From: Pseudotamlana agarivorans
Lineage (GTDB): Bacteria; Bacteroidota; Bacteroidia; Flavobacteriales; Flavobacteriaceae
NCBI RefSeq assembly: GCF_018860245.1
Contig: NZ_JAHKPD010000007.1
Location: 1-64,000 of the forward strand
Direction: 5' to 3'
DNA length: 64,000 bases
This document shows, one piece after another, positions 51,743 through 61,878 of this stretch. Under the pieces are notes generated by a model, which saw only the letters and a list, made by a program, of their open reading frames with translations, ran no database searches and had not been told where the DNA came from. The position numbers were made by a program, and so were the translations under genes. Every line of letters starts with the position of its first letter. The stretch's first letter is position 1.

Positions 51743-51876
51743 TGTTTTTTTATAAATATTTCACGTTTAATCATTTTATAATGCAACTATTATTTCATGA
51801 GCTGTTCTATGCCCAAAATTTCTCAGAATTATTTTAGTAAATTGCTTCTTATTCCATTCATAAAATTCAAATAGAA

Positions 51877-52998
51877 ATGAAAAATCTATACATCTCCCTT
51901 GCTATAATTTTCGTAACCCTTGCGACTTTCTCCCAACAAAAAGAATCTATTCCCGCAACACCATCAAACTATAATTATAAAACCGAATTAATTGTTCCCG
52001 GTTTAAACATCCCTTGGGGTATGGCTTTTCTCCCCGATGGAAGCATCTTAATTACAGAAAAATCTGGAGAACTTATACTTTTTAAGAACGGTAAAAAACA
52101 CTCGATTTCGAACCTTCCCGAGGTTTATGTCCGTGGCCAAGGCGGCTTGTTAGACATCGCCTTGCATCCCAACTATGAAGAAACAGAATGGATTTATTTC
52201 ACATACGCTTCCGCGGAAGGCGAAGAAAAAGGAGGAAACACAGCCATCATGCGCGCGCAATTAGACAACCAGAAACTTATAAATAAGGAGCGCCTCTACA
52301 AAGCAGAACCAAACACCAGAAGCGGAAACCATTGGGGGTCACGCATTACTTTTGATAATGAAGGTTTTTTATATTTCTCTATTGGCGATCGTTATAGCAG
52401 AGATGTCAATCCGCAAGATATCACTAGAGACTGTGGAAAAATCTACAGATTACATGACGACGGTCGCATCCCGAAAGACAACCCTTTTGTTGATACAAAA
52501 AACGCAAAAAAAGCGATTTTCAGTTACGGCCATCGCAATCCGCAAGGCCTTATTAAAAACCCAAAAACCGGACAAATTTGGGCGCATGAACATGGACCAC
52601 AGGGCGGCGATGAAATTAATATCATTAAAAAAGGCAAGAATTACGGCTGGCCAATAATATCTTATGGTGTTAATTATGGAGGCAGTACATTAACCGCCTT
52701 AACCCATAAATCGGGTATGGAACAACCTTTCTTTTACTGGACACCTTCTATTGCGCCAAGCGGCATGACTTATGTGACTTCTAATAAATACCCAGAATGG
52801 CAAAATAATTTACTTGTAGGCGCTTTAAAATTTCAATATTTAGAACATCTAGTCCTAAAAAACAACAAGGTGGTAAAACGCGAAAAATTATTTGAAGGTA
52901 TCGGCCGTTTAAGAAATGTCGTTCAAGCGCCAGATGGCTACATTTATATTGCTGTAGAAGGCAAAGGTATTTACAAAATCGTTTCTAAAACCAAATAA
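51877..52998 (+). CDS. PQQ-dependent sugar dehydrogenase (soluble, YliI-like)
   Basis: This 373-residue exported protein has a signal peptide (about 1-19) and the six-bladed beta-propeller of the GSDH/YliI family: LNIPWGMAFLPDGSILITEKSGEL, GGLLDIALHPNY, GNHWGSRITFDNEGFLYFSIGDRY and GHRNPQGL, with WAHEHGPQGGDEIN. It is expected to oxidise aldose sugars in the periplasm using PQQ and Ca2+. It is followed after 8 bp by a cytochrome c gene, its probable electron acceptor. The genes for PQQ synthesis are not here. Confidence 0.9.
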   Translation: MKNLYISLAIIFVTLATFSQQKESIPATPSNYNYKTELIVPGLNIPWGMAFLPDGSILITEKSGELILFKNGKKHSISNLPEVYVRGQGGLLDIALHPNYEETEWIYFTYASAEGEEKGGNTAIMRAQLDNQKLINKERLYKAEPNTRSGNHWGSRITFDNEGFLYFSIGDRYSRDVNPQDITRDCGKIYRLHDDGRIPKDNPFVDTKNAKKAIFSYGHRNPQGLIKNPKTGQIWAHEHGPQGGDEINIIKKGKNYGWPIISYGVNYGGSTLTALTHKSGMEQPFFYWTPSIAPSGMTYVTSNKYPEWQNNLLVGALKFQYLEHLVLKNNKVVKREKLFEGIGRLRNVVQAPDGYIYIAVEGKGIYKIVSKTK

Positions 52999-53006
52999 TT
53001 CAGCCT

Positions 53007-53408
53007 ATGAAACTACTTCTATTAAGCATTATATGCGTCACATCTTGCATAATTTTCAATACAAAACCGCAAGATCCTTTAGTTGAAAGTATAGATCGTG
53101 GCGAGGCTATTTATAACGATTTTTGTGTGACTTGTCACCTACCAAACGGTGCGGGTGTAAAAAACGTTTATCCGCCATTAGCAAAATCCGATTACCTTAT
53201 TAAAAAAAGAAACGCCAGCATACATTTGTTAAAATACGGCATCAATAAACCTATAGTCGTGAATGGTATAACCTATAATGGAAACATGCCAGCCATGGGC
53301 TTAGATGATGATGAAATTGCCGATGTTATGAACTACATTACAAACCAATGGGGCAATACCAATAAAAACATAATTACAGAAAAAGAAGTGGCGTCTATTA
53401 AAAAATAA
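53007..53408 (+). CDS. Exported cytochrome c
   Basis: This 133-residue cytochrome has a hydrophobic export segment (about 1-18, with a SC pair that could also be a lipobox, Cys14), the heme motif CVTCH at 40-44, and a possible axial Met at 94 or 97 in NGNMPAMG. It follows the PQQ dehydrogenase by 8 bp and probably accepts its electrons on the way to the respiratory chain. A -7 box for the next operon lies downstream. Confidence 0.9.
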   Translation: MKLLLLSIICVTSCIIFNTKPQDPLVESIDRGEAIYNDFCVTCHLPNGAGVKNVYPPLAKSDYLIKKRNASIHLLKYGINKPIVVNGITYNGNMPAMGLDDDEIADVMNYITNQWGNTNKNIITEKEVASIKK

Positions 53409-53439
53409 ACATTTACTCGAAATCACTTTTACATTTAAC

Positions 53440-53447
53440 TAACTTTG
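53440..53447 (+). promoter_or_regulatory. -7 promoter box of the udk operon
   Basis: TAACTTTG matches TAnnTTTG exactly and lies 28 bp before the udk ATG, a typical leader length. No good -33 TTG is present. Confidence 0.55.
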
Positions 53448-53475
53448 CAGAAGCGTTCAATAAAACAATAAAACC

Positions 53476-54081
53476 ATGCTTATTATAGGAATTGCCGGCG
53501 GCACAGGTTGTGGAAAAACAACCGTTGTCAATAAAATACTTAACGAACTTCCGGAAGGCGAAGTTGGCGTTATTTCGCAAGACTCTTATTATATGGATAC
53601 CACGCATTTAAGTTATGATGAACGTATAAAAATAAATTTCGACCACCCCAGATCCATTGATTTTGAATTACTAACAGCACATTTAAAGGATTTAAAAAAT
53701 AACAAAATTATAGAACAGCCTGTGTATTCCTTTGTAAAACACAACAGAACAGGTGATATTATATTAACGCATCCGCGGAAAGTGATGATTGTTGAAGGTA
53801 TTCTAATTCTAACAAACCCCGAACTTCGAGATTTATGTGATATTAAAATTTATGTTCACGCCGATAGTGATGAGCGCTTAATAAGACGATTAAAACGTGA
53901 CATTGCAGAACGTGGTCGAGATTTAGATGAAGTTTTAACCCGTTACCAAAACACATTAAAACCAATGCACACCCAATTTATTGAACCTACCAAAGAGTAT
54001 GCTGATATTATAATCCCTAATAACAAACACAATGTTGTGGCCGTGGATATTATAAAAAATATTATTGCTCAAAAATTATAA
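53476..54081 (+). CDS. udk: Uridine kinase
   Basis: This 201-residue cytosolic kinase phosphorylates uridine and cytidine. The Walker A motif GGTGCGKTT is at 8-16. The motif YSFVKHNRTGDIILTHPRKVMIVEGI and the lid region RRLKRDIAERGRDLDEVL are typical of the family. It starts a five-gene rightward operon that runs through the divIC-like gene and both methylmalonyl-CoA mutase subunits. Confidence 0.95.
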   Translation: MLIIGIAGGTGCGKTTVVNKILNELPEGEVGVISQDSYYMDTTHLSYDERIKINFDHPRSIDFELLTAHLKDLKNNKIIEQPVYSFVKHNRTGDIILTHPRKVMIVEGILILTNPELRDLCDIKIYVHADSDERLIRRLKRDIAERGRDLDEVLTRYQNTLKPMHTQFIEPTKEYADIIIPNNKHNVVAVDIIKNIIAQKL

Positions 54082-54082
54082 C

Positions 54083-54406
54083 ATGAAATTCAAAAAGAAT
54101 AAATATTTAAAACCTTTTAAGAACATATTTCTGCCCATTGGCGCTGGATTTATCGTTTGGATGCTTTTTTTTGATGCCAACTCATGGATTATTCACAGCG
54201 AATTAAACGGTGAAATTGACGCTCTTGAAAATGAAAAAGAATACTATAGAAAGGAAATTCTTAAAGATAAAAAAGACCTTAAAAAACTAGAAACTAATGA
54301 CGGTTTAGAAAAATTTGCTCGTGAAAAGTATTACATGAAATACCCCGATGAGGAAATTTATATTATTGAATACGAAGACAGCCTAAAAACGGATGTAAAT
54401 GACTAA
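54083..54406 (+). CDS. Septum formation initiator (FtsB/DivIC) protein
   Basis: This 107-residue protein has one membrane helix (about 14-34, IFLPIGAGFIVWMLFFD) and a coiled coil (about 45-80, LNGEIDALENEKEYYRKEILKDKK), then the conserved LEKFAREKYYMKYPDEEIYIIE. It belongs to the FtsB/DivIC group of cell-division proteins. The frame is open from 54065, but those bases overlap the end of udk, and the ATG at 54083 begins the family's N-terminus MKFKKNKY. It overlaps mutA by 8 bp. Confidence 0.88.
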   Translation: MKFKKNKYLKPFKNIFLPIGAGFIVWMLFFDANSWIIHSELNGEIDALENEKEYYRKEILKDKKDLKKLETNDGLEKFAREKYYMKYPDEEIYIIEYEDSLKTDVND

Positions 54407-55760
54407 AGGTCTATTTAGCGAATTCAACCCCGTTTCCTCAAAACAGTGGAAACAAAAAATACAGTACGATTTACAAGGTGCTAACTATAACCATGCGCTT
54501 ATTTGGAATTCCAATGAAGCTATTGCCGTTAAACCATTTTATCACGCCGACGATTTTAATGCAAACCCCAAAACTTCAAACACCGAAGCAACACAATGGA
54601 AAATTTGTCAAACTATTTTTGTTGCCGATGTTGAAAAATCCAATCAACACGCCATTAATGTTTTAAATCGTGGTGCAGAAAGCATTAAATTTGTTTTACC
54701 TTCTGAAGCCATTTCAATTGAAAAATTAGTCGAAAACATTGCCCTTGAAAACCACCAATTCATTTTCGAACTTCAGTGTCTTTCAGAAATACTAATTCAA
54801 AATATATTACAACATATCCCGAAGGCTATTATTGATATTGATATTATTCACCAGCTTGCAAAAACAGGAAATTGGTTTAACAACATCCATACAGACTTTA
54901 AAAGCTACGAAAGCATAACCTCTGAAACGTCCACAATTACAGTTCATGTGTCGTTATATCAAAATGCCGGAGCGACCATGGTACAGCAATTAGCCTATGC
55001 GCTTGCCCACCTCAATGAATACGTAAATGCTTTAAATAATCGTTCGGTAAAACTAGCAGAATACCAAGTTGTATTTAATGTAACTGTGGGGTCAAATTAT
55101 TTTTTTGAAATTGCTAAACTAAAAGCCTTACGCCTACTTTGGGAAACTTTAGCTGCTGAATATGGCATGAACACCAACTGCCAAATTACAGCAACACCAA
55201 CAAAACGCAATAAAACCATTTTCGATGCGCATACCAACATGCTTAGAAGTACAACGGAATGCATGAGCGCAATTCTTGGTGGTGCCAATACGATTTGTAA
55301 TCGGGCGTACGACAGCATTTTTAAGAAAACCAATGCCTTTAGCGAACGTATTGCTAGGAATCAATTGCTTATTCTAAAACATGAAAGTTATTTTGATAAG
55401 GTGAATAATCCTTCAGACGGGTCATATTACGTTGAGAGTTTGACCCAGCAACTTTCGGAAAAAGCGCTAGAATTATTTAAAGATATCGAACGAAATGGTG
55501 GTTTCTTAAAACAACTGAAAGCGGGCATTATTCAAAGAAAAATTAAGGAAAGTGCTCAGAAAGAATCACAACAGTTTGAAAACGGTGATACTATCCTAAT
55601 AGGCACCAACAAGCATCAAAACCCAGATGATCTCATGAAAGATCAATTGGACCTCTATCCATTTGTAAAAACAAATCCGCGTAAAACATTAATAGAACCT
55701 ATAATAGAAAAACGATTAGCTGAATCTCAAGAACAAAAACGATTAAAAAATGAACACTAA
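54399..55760 (+). CDS. mutA: Methylmalonyl-CoA mutase small subunit
   Basis: This 453-residue protein is the beta (small) subunit of the B12-dependent mutase that interconverts methylmalonyl-CoA and succinyl-CoA. It has the TIM-barrel pattern (for example HTNMLRSTTECMSAILGGANTICNRAYD) but lacks the B12-binding domain, as is normal for the small subunit, which has no active site of its own. It is shorter than many beta subunits because it has no degenerate C-terminal domain. It overlaps the divIC-like gene and the following lipoprotein gene. Confidence 0.92.
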   Translation: MTKGLFSEFNPVSSKQWKQKIQYDLQGANYNHALIWNSNEAIAVKPFYHADDFNANPKTSNTEATQWKICQTIFVADVEKSNQHAINVLNRGAESIKFVLPSEAISIEKLVENIALENHQFIFELQCLSEILIQNILQHIPKAIIDIDIIHQLAKTGNWFNNIHTDFKSYESITSETSTITVHVSLYQNAGATMVQQLAYALAHLNEYVNALNNRSVKLAEYQVVFNVTVGSNYFFEIAKLKALRLLWETLAAEYGMNTNCQITATPTKRNKTIFDAHTNMLRSTTECMSAILGGANTICNRAYDSIFKKTNAFSERIARNQLLILKHESYFDKVNNPSDGSYYVESLTQQLSEKALELFKDIERNGGFLKQLKAGIIQRKIKESAQKESQQFENGDTILIGTNKHQNPDDLMKDQLDLYPFVKTNPRKTLIEPIIEKRLAESQEQKRLKNEH

Positions 55761-56394
55761 AAAACTCTTAAAATTCACCTTTATAGCCCTCTTATTAACG
55801 GTAACTTTGAGTTGTAAAAAAGAAAGCACTTTTACCAATTTTAAGTATAGCGACAAACCCGATGCCTTAATTTGCGAAGGTCTCAACAATCAATTACTAA
55901 AAGAGGCTGTTTATAGTTTTGAAGCCGATATATTTATTTATTATAAAAAAAACAGACCACAAAATAGACTAAACCAAGCTTATAATTTATTCATTAGAAA
56001 TGCAGCCTACGACCGGGTAAAATTCGAAGAAATTGTTTCACCTCATACTATTGAAGTTTTTGAAGCCTTAAAAAACGAAAACGACCTATGGGATGCTAAT
56101 AACCCCAATAGTCATTTAAATTACAATGGTGCTTTTATAAAATGCATTTCAAATAGTATAAAGGATCAAGCATTAAAAACAACATTTAATGCCCTATTAT
56201 CTACCAACAGTTTAAGTCCGAAACTATTTAGCGCGGCCTTATCAAACAAATACATGAGTTTATTAAAAGATAAAAACCTCGCTACATACGTGGCATTAGA
56301 CCTATTTTACTCAAAATTATTCGACGTCGACTTAACAAAAGCTAAGCAAGAAACACCTGAGCAAAAAGTCGATTTCAACAAAATACCAAAATAA
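55750..56394 (+). CDS. Lipoprotein of unknown function between mutase subunits
   Basis: This 214-residue protein has a signal peptide and a lipobox LSC (Cys22, TVTLSCKKES), then a helical body with no recognised domain. It overlaps the end of mutA by 11 bp and ends 36 bp before mutB, so it is co-transcribed with both. Its role in a mutase operon is unclear, and the envelope location argues against a direct part in catalysis. Confidence 0.8.
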   Translation: MNTKKLLKFTFIALLLTVTLSCKKESTFTNFKYSDKPDALICEGLNNQLLKEAVYSFEADIFIYYKKNRPQNRLNQAYNLFIRNAAYDRVKFEEIVSPHTIEVFEALKNENDLWDANNPNSHLNYNGAFIKCISNSIKDQALKTTFNALLSTNSLSPKLFSAALSNKYMSLLKDKNLATYVALDLFYSKLFDVDLTKAKQETPEQKVDFNKIPK

Positions 56395-56430
56395 ACAAAG
56401 CACTAATTTTATTATTGAAAGTAAACCGAT

Positions 56431-58599
56431 TTGAGAAAAAACCTTCAACATATCACCGTTAAGAAAAATGCACCGAGCAAAAGCTTAGGCACAGGAGATT
56501 CTTTTTTAACCCCTGAAGGTCTTGATATTAAATCAAATTACTCAAAGGCAGATACAGATCATTTAGAGCATTTAAATTTCGCTGCTGGTATTTCACCATA
56601 CCTTCGTGGTCCATACAGCACAATGTATGTACATAAGCCTTGGACCATAAGACAATATGCTGGTTTTTCAACTGCTGAAGAAAGCAATGCCTTTTACAGA
56701 CGAAATTTAAAATCTGGTCAAAAAGGACTTTCGGTGGCTTTCGATTTAGCAACACATAGAGGTTACGATTCCGATCATGAACGTGTTGTTGGCGACGTTG
56801 GCAAGGCAGGGGTAGCTATCGATTCTGTTGAAGACATGAAATTACTTTTCAACAAAATACCATTAGATAAAATGTCGGTTTCCATGACTATGAATGGCGC
56901 CGTACTTCCAATTATGGCCTTTTTTATTGTTGCCGCACAAGAACAAGGCGTTAAGCTAGAACAACTTGAAGGCACCATTCAAAACGACATATTAAAGGAG
57001 TTTATGGTTAGGAACACCTATATCTATCCGCCAGAACCTTCCATGAAAATTATTTCAGATATTTTTGAATTTACGAGTAAACACATGCCTAAATTCAACA
57101 GTATCAGCATTTCTGGTTATCACATTCAAGAAGCAGGAGCCACTTGCGACATTGAATTGGCCTACACCCTTGCTGATGGTTTAGAGTACGTTCGAACAGG
57201 TTTAGCCACGGGCATGGATATTGATACTTTTGCCCCACGCCTATCTTTTTTCTGGGGTATCGGTTTAAATCATTTTATGGAAATTGCAAAAATGCGCGCT
57301 GCAAGAATGTTATGGGCGAAATTGATGAAACCATTCAACCCTAAAAACCCAAAATCATCCATGCTGCGTACGCATTGTCAAACTTCTGGTTGGAGTTTAA
57401 CCGAGCAAGATCCTTTTAATAATGTCACCAGAACAACTATTGAAGCGACTTCTGCGATTTTTGGAGGCACCCAAAGTTTACACACTAACGCCTTGGATGA
57501 AGCTATAGCCTTACCAACCGATTTTTCGGCTAGAATAGCAAGAAATACACAATTGTACTTACAAGACGAAACACAAATTACAAAAACCGTCGATCCCTGG
57601 GCTGGCAGTTATTTTATAGAAAAACTAACCCACGACATCGCCAATAAAGCTTGGAAACACATACAGGAAATTGAAGCCTTGGGAGGCATGACTAAAGCTA
57701 TCGAAGCTGGAATTCCTAAAATTAGAATTCAGGAAGCTGCAGCTAAAAAACAAGCGCGTATAGATTCTGGTCAAGACATTATTGTTGGCGTTAACAATTT
57801 TCAACCATTAAAAGACACGCACATTTCAACTTTAGAAGTCGACAATCACGCCGTTCGGGATGCCCAAATAGAAAGATTAAACAACATAAAACTACAGCGA
57901 GATTCTAAGAAAGTAAAAGTCGCTTTAAACAATTTAACCAAAGCTGCTCGAATTTCCTTAAATTCGGAAAATGTAACTTCTAAAAAAGACGTTCACTGGC
58001 GAGAGGATTCGAACCTTCTCGCATTAGCTATTTTAGCAGCTAGAGCACGTGCCACGTTAGGTGAAATTAGCGATGCTTTAGAAGCTGTTTACGGAAGACA
58101 TAAAGCAGAAACAAATTCTTTTTCGGGCGTGTATAGTAAAGAAATAAAAGATGATAAAGCTTTTAAGAAGGCTCAAAACCTAGCTGATAAATTTGCAATT
58201 CAAGACGGCAGAAGGCCTCGTATTATGATTGCTAAAATTGGTCAGGATGGTCATGATCGTGGTGCTCGAGTGGTTGCTACAGCTTATGCCGATGTTGGTT
58301 TCGATGTCGATATTGGCCCTTTATTTCAAACACCAGAAGAAGCTGCTAAACAGGCCGTTGAAAATGATGTGCACATCTTGGGCATTTCATCATTGGCGGC
58401 AGGACATAAAACTTTAGTCCCTCAAGTTATTGAAGCCTTAAAAGAATATGGCCGCGATGATATTATGGTTATCGTTGGCGGCGTAGTCCCTAAGCAAGAT
58501 TATCAGTTTTTATTTGACGCTGGTACAGTAGCGGTATTTGGTCCAGGCACTAAAATAAGTGAGGCCGCGATTAAAATTTTAGAAATTTTAATCGATTAG
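56431..58599 (+). CDS. scpA: Methylmalonyl-CoA mutase large subunit
   Basis: This 722-residue protein is the catalytic (alpha) subunit. The TIM-barrel domain contains [23 protein letters not shown] and the C-terminal B12-binding domain contains DGHDRG, with His608 as the Co ligand, then [10 protein letters not shown] and [10 protein letters not shown]. It starts with TTG, and the N-terminus [13 protein letters not shown] fits its relatives. Together with mutA and the B12 cofactor it would feed propionyl-CoA or branched-chain carbon into the TCA cycle. It closes the udk operon. Confidence 0.95.
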   Translation: MRKNLQHITVKKNAPSKSLGTGDSFLTPEGLDIKSNYSKADTDHLEHLNFAAGISPYLRGPYSTMYVHKPWTIRQYAGFSTAEESNAFYRRNLKSGQKGLSVAFDLATHRGYDSDHERVVGDVGKAGVAIDSVEDMKLLFNKIPLDKMSVSMTMNGAVLPIMAFFIVAAQEQGVKLEQLEGTIQNDILKEFMVRNTYIYPPEPSMKIISDIFEFTSKHMPKFNSISISGYHIQEAGATCDIELAYTLADGLEYVRTGLATGMDIDTFAPRLSFFWGIGLNHFMEIAKMRAARMLWAKLMKPFNPKNPKSSMLRTHCQTSGWSLTEQDPFNNVTRTTIEATSAIFGGTQSLHTNALDEAIALPTDFSARIARNTQLYLQDETQITKTVDPWAGSYFIEKLTHDIANKAWKHIQEIEALGGMTKAIEAGIPKIRIQEAAAKKQARIDSGQDIIVGVNNFQPLKDTHISTLEVDNHAVRDAQIERLNNIKLQRDSKKVKVALNNLTKAARISLNSENVTSKKDVHWREDSNLLALAILAARARATLGEISDALEAVYGRHKAETNSFSGVYSKEIKDDKAFKKAQNLADKFAIQDGRRPRIMIAKIGQDGHDRGARVVATAYADVGFDVDIGPLFQTPEEAAKQAVENDVHILGISSLAAGHKTLVPQVIEALKEYGRDDIMVIVGGVVPKQDYQFLFDAGTVAVFGPGTKISEAAIKILEILID

Positions 58600-58680
58600 C
58601 TTATAATTAATTAAATTACAAGCCATTTTTTTTAAGTATTTTGTTAACAAGTTCAATTTTTATTCCTAATTAATTAATCG

Positions 58681-58688
58681 TATTTTTG
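58681..58688 (+). promoter_or_regulatory. -7 promoter box of parA
   Basis: TATTTTTG matches TAnnTTTG exactly and lies 24 bp before the ATG at 58713. A perfect palindrome TTGTTAACAA lies at 58641-58650 upstream. The box covers the TTG at 58686 of the longer reading frame, so the ATG at 58713 is preferred. Confidence 0.6.
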
Positions 58689-58712
58689 GCACGAATAAAA
58701 CCAAATCATTTT

Positions 58713-59477
58713 ATGGGTAAAATCATAGCAATCGCTAATCAAAAAGGAGGCGTAGGTAAAACCACGACTTCTATAAATTTAGCAGCTTCTTTAGGCGTGC
58801 TTGAAAAAAAAGTATTACTGATAGACGCAGACCCTCAGGCTAACGCGACGTCTGGAATTGGTATTGATGTAGAAACGGTTGAAATTGGCACTTACCAGCT
58901 TCTTGAGCATTCAAACATAGCTAAAGATGCCGTTGTAAAAACCGAAACACCAAACCTGGATATCATTCCTGCACACATTGATTTGGTCGCTATCGAAATC
59001 GAATTGGTTGACAAAGACCAACGCGAGTATATGCTAAAAAAAGCATTACAAGAAATTAAAGAAGATTACGATTATATTTTAATTGATTGTGCGCCTTCTT
59101 TAGGATTATTAACATTAAACGCACTTACTGCTGCAGACTCTGTTATTATTCCTATTCAATGCGAATATTTCGCTTTAGAAGGTTTAGGAAAACTTTTAAA
59201 CACGATTAAAAGTGTTCAAAAAATACACAATTCAGATCTGGATATTGAAGGTCTTTTATTAACGATGTACGATTCACGTTTACGTTTATCAAATCAAGTG
59301 GTAGAAGAGGTTCAAAAACATTTTAACGATATGGTATTTCAAACCATCATTCAGAGAAATGTACGTTTAAGTGAAGCACCAAGTTACGGCGAAAGCATTA
59401 TTAACTATGATGCCGCAAGTAAAGGTGCAAGCAATTACTTAAGTTTGGCAAAAGAAATTATCAATAAAAACGCATAA
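58713..59477 (+). CDS. parA: ParA chromosome-partitioning ATPase
   Basis: This 254-residue ATPase begins MGKIIAIANQKGGVGKTTTS, with the deviant Walker A KGGVGKTT, followed by DADPQANATSGIG and DYILIDCAPSLGLLTLNA. ParA uses ATP and non-specific DNA to move ParB-bound origins. The frame is open from a TTG at 58686, but a -7 box covers it, so I start at 58713. It is 5 bp before parB. No parS site is visible in the window. Confidence 0.95.
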   Translation: MGKIIAIANQKGGVGKTTTSINLAASLGVLEKKVLLIDADPQANATSGIGIDVETVEIGTYQLLEHSNIAKDAVVKTETPNLDIIPAHIDLVAIEIELVDKDQREYMLKKALQEIKEDYDYILIDCAPSLGLLTLNALTAADSVIIPIQCEYFALEGLGKLLNTIKSVQKIHNSDLDIEGLLLTMYDSRLRLSNQVVEEVQKHFNDMVFQTIIQRNVRLSEAPSYGESIINYDAASKGASNYLSLAKEIINKNA

Positions 59478-59482
59478 CTATT

Positions 59483-60397
59483 ATGGCTAAGGCAATAAAA
59501 AAACAGGCTTTAGGTAGAGGTTTATCTGCACTATTAAAAGACCCAAGTAACGACATTCAATCGGTACAAGATGAAAACGCAGATAAAGTTATTGGTAATA
59601 TTGTGGAATTGGATATCGATTTCATCGAGGTTAACCCATTCCAACCGCGAACTAATTTTAGCGAAGAATCCCTTCGTGAACTCGCAACTTCCATTAAAGA
59701 ACTAGGCATTATTCAACCTATAACGGTTAGAAAACTAGGTTTAAATCAATACCAATTGGTTTCTGGTGAGCGTCGTTATAGAGCTTCTAAATTATTAAGT
59801 TTAGAAACCATTCCTGCATACGTAAGAATTGCGAACGATCAGGAATCACTAGAAATGGCCCTTGTTGAAAATATTCAGCGTCAAGATTTAGACCCAATTG
59901 AAATAGCACTATCCTACCAGCGTTTAATAGACGAAATTAATTTAACGCAGGAACAAATGAGCGAGCGTGTTGGAAAAAAACGTTCAACAATCGCTAACTA
60001 TTTGCGTTTACTAAAGTTAGACCCCATTATTCAAACAGGAATGCGCGACGGCTTTCTTTCTATGGGACATGGTCGTGCTTTAATAACCATTGAAGATCAA
60101 AATATTCAACTTGATATTTACGAAAAAATACTTTCTGATAAACTTTCTGTAAGAGAAACTGAACAGTTAGTACGTAATTATAACGATTCCGATCAAACTG
60201 AAACACCAGAAGCAAAAACAAAAACCCCAGGAGTTCCTGATTTTGTAAAAACAGGTGTTACAGCGTTTTCAGAATACTTTGGACATAAAATTGACGTTAA
60301 AGTCTCAAAAAATGGCAAAGGTAAAATTACCATACCTTTTCATTCTGAAGAAGATTTTAACCGTATTAAAAAACTAGTTCAAGGTGATTCCAAATAA
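59483..60397 (+). CDS. parB: ParB/Spo0J chromosome-partitioning protein
   Basis: This 304-residue protein has the ParB CTPase domain (IEVNPFQPRTNFSEESLRELATSIKELG and GERRYRASKLL). The HTH region follows (ENIQRQDLDPIEIALSYQRLIDE and EQMSERVGKKRSTIANYLRLLKL), and then a dimerisation tail. It binds parS and slides on DNA after CTP binding. It overlaps the next gene by 14 bp, so parA, parB and the DUF5683 gene form an operon. Confidence 0.95.
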   Translation: MAKAIKKQALGRGLSALLKDPSNDIQSVQDENADKVIGNIVELDIDFIEVNPFQPRTNFSEESLRELATSIKELGIIQPITVRKLGLNQYQLVSGERRYRASKLLSLETIPAYVRIANDQESLEMALVENIQRQDLDPIEIALSYQRLIDEINLTQEQMSERVGKKRSTIANYLRLLKLDPIIQTGMRDGFLSMGHGRALITIEDQNIQLDIYEKILSDKLSVRETEQLVRNYNDSDQTETPEAKTKTPGVPDFVKTGVTAFSEYFGHKIDVKVSKNGKGKITIPFHSEEDFNRIKKLVQGDSK

Positions 60398-61016
60398 ATC
60401 TCTATTAGCTTGTATTTTCTTTTTTCTATGTTGCTTTTCAATAACAGCTCAAGAAGAAGAAACCGCGACTAAAACAGAATCGAAAACGGAAGTTGCCAAC
60501 GTAATTGCCGTAGATTCTATTATGGAAATTAGAGAACCCATTAATGCGCTAGCACCTGCAAAAGCGGCCTTCTATTCCGCTATTCTACCGGGTTTAGGGC
60601 AAGCCTACAATAAAAAATATTGGAAAATCCCTGTGGTTTGGGCAGCATTGGGAACAGGTATTTATTTCTACTCAAAAAACAATAAAGAATATAACAGGTA
60701 CCGTGATGCTTACAAAAGCAGACTCGCAGGATTTACAAACGATGAGTTTTACCTAGATAGCAACGGCAACCAACTAACAACTCCATCGGTAACTACTGAT
60801 GGCCTGCAACGCGGACAAGAATTTTATCGTCGTAACAAAGAAATATCACTTTTAATTACGATTGGTTTATACGCTCTAAATATAATTGACGCCAATGTAG
60901 ATGCGCATTTAATGCAGTATAACATTGATGAAAACTTATCACTAGCACCACATTATAAAATAAATGATTTTGATGCGTCTAGTGATCTAGGATTAACACT
61001 TAATTTTAAATTTTAA
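60384..61016 (+). CDS. DUF5683 exported protein
   Basis: This 210-residue protein has a signal peptide (about 1-22) and the DUF5683 domain, starting APAKAAFYSAILPGLGQAYNKKYWKIPVVWAALGTG, which includes one or two membrane-like segments. It is found in the same place in many flavobacteria, but its role is unknown. It overlaps parB and precedes dapB. Confidence 0.85.
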   Translation: MIPNKSLLACIFFFLCCFSITAQEEETATKTESKTEVANVIAVDSIMEIREPINALAPAKAAFYSAILPGLGQAYNKKYWKIPVVWAALGTGIYFYSKNNKEYNRYRDAYKSRLAGFTNDEFYLDSNGNQLTTPSVTTDGLQRGQEFYRRNKEISLLITIGLYALNIIDANVDAHLMQYNIDENLSLAPHYKINDFDASSDLGLTLNFKF

Positions 61017-61106
61017 TATAAAAATTGCCAAAATTAAGTGTGTACGAACAAAGTTTTAAATTGAAAAATAACATCTTACTAGATGTAAAACAATAAAAAA
61101 ATACAG

Positions 61107-61811
61107 ATGAAAATAGCATTACTTGGATACGGAAAAATGGGAAAAACTATTGAACAAATCGCGATAAAACGCGGGCATGAAGTAGTTTTAACTATCGATA
61201 AAAACGATACAGATTACGACATCACCAAAGCAGATGTTGCTATCGATTTTAGCATCCCTAATGTAGCCTTTAATAACATATCAAACTGCTTAAATAACAA
61301 TGTACCTGTTATTTCTGGTACCACAGGTTGGTTAGATCGTTATGATGAAGCAGTAGCATTATGTAAAGAAAAAAATGGTGCTTTTATTTATGCATCTAAT
61401 TACAGTCTAGGCGTTAATATTTTTTTCGAACTCAATAAAACACTTGCCAAAATGATGAGCACCTTGAAACAATATAATGTTTCCATGGAAGAAATTCATC
61501 ATACACAAAAACTAGATGCGCCAAGCGGAACAGCTATTTCTTTAGCTAACGATGTTATAGCTAATAATTCAAACTATAAAAATTGGAAATTAGATGAAGG
61601 TGATAGCACTACCATTCCAATTGTAGCTAAACGTATTGAAGATGTTCCTGGCACACACACCGTAGCATACGAAAGTGAAGTAGATACTATAAACATTGAA
61701 CATATCGCACACACCAGACAAGGTTTTGCTTTTGGCGCAGTCGTTGCAGCAGAATGGATTGTTGGTAAATCTGGCATATTCACGATGAACGATGTGTTAA
61801 ATATTGGTTAA
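61107..61811 (+). CDS. dapB: 4-hydroxy-tetrahydrodipicolinate reductase
   Basis: This 234-residue enzyme of lysine and meso-DAP synthesis has the Rossmann start MKIALLGYGKMGKTIEQIA, the strand VISGTTGWLD, the catalytic region EEIHHTQKLDAPSGTAISLA with the His and Lys of the family, and the ending HTVAYES and HTRQGFAFGAV. It works with NAD(P)H in the cytosol. It lies in a cluster with lepB. Confidence 0.95.
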   Translation: MKIALLGYGKMGKTIEQIAIKRGHEVVLTIDKNDTDYDITKADVAIDFSIPNVAFNNISNCLNNNVPVISGTTGWLDRYDEAVALCKEKNGAFIYASNYSLGVNIFFELNKTLAKMMSTLKQYNVSMEEIHHTQKLDAPSGTAISLANDVIANNSNYKNWKLDEGDSTTIPIVAKRIEDVPGTHTVAYESEVDTINIEHIAHTRQGFAFGAVVAAEWIVGKSGIFTMNDVLNIG

Positions 61812-61878
61812 TAGTAAACCGTTTCGGTAACACATGAAGTCGTCCTTACTACTAACAAAAAACTAAAAATATTAGATT

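Noticed and set aside
58641-58650. TTGTTAACAA palindrome upstream of parA, and CACGTG cores elsewhere, as parS or an origin
   Set aside because: The Bacteroidota parS consensus has TGTTnCACGTGAAACA. None of the CACGTG sites in the window (for example near 31.70, 58.05 and 63.28 kb) has the full arms, and no DnaA box cluster is present. The short palindrome is noted only with the promoter.
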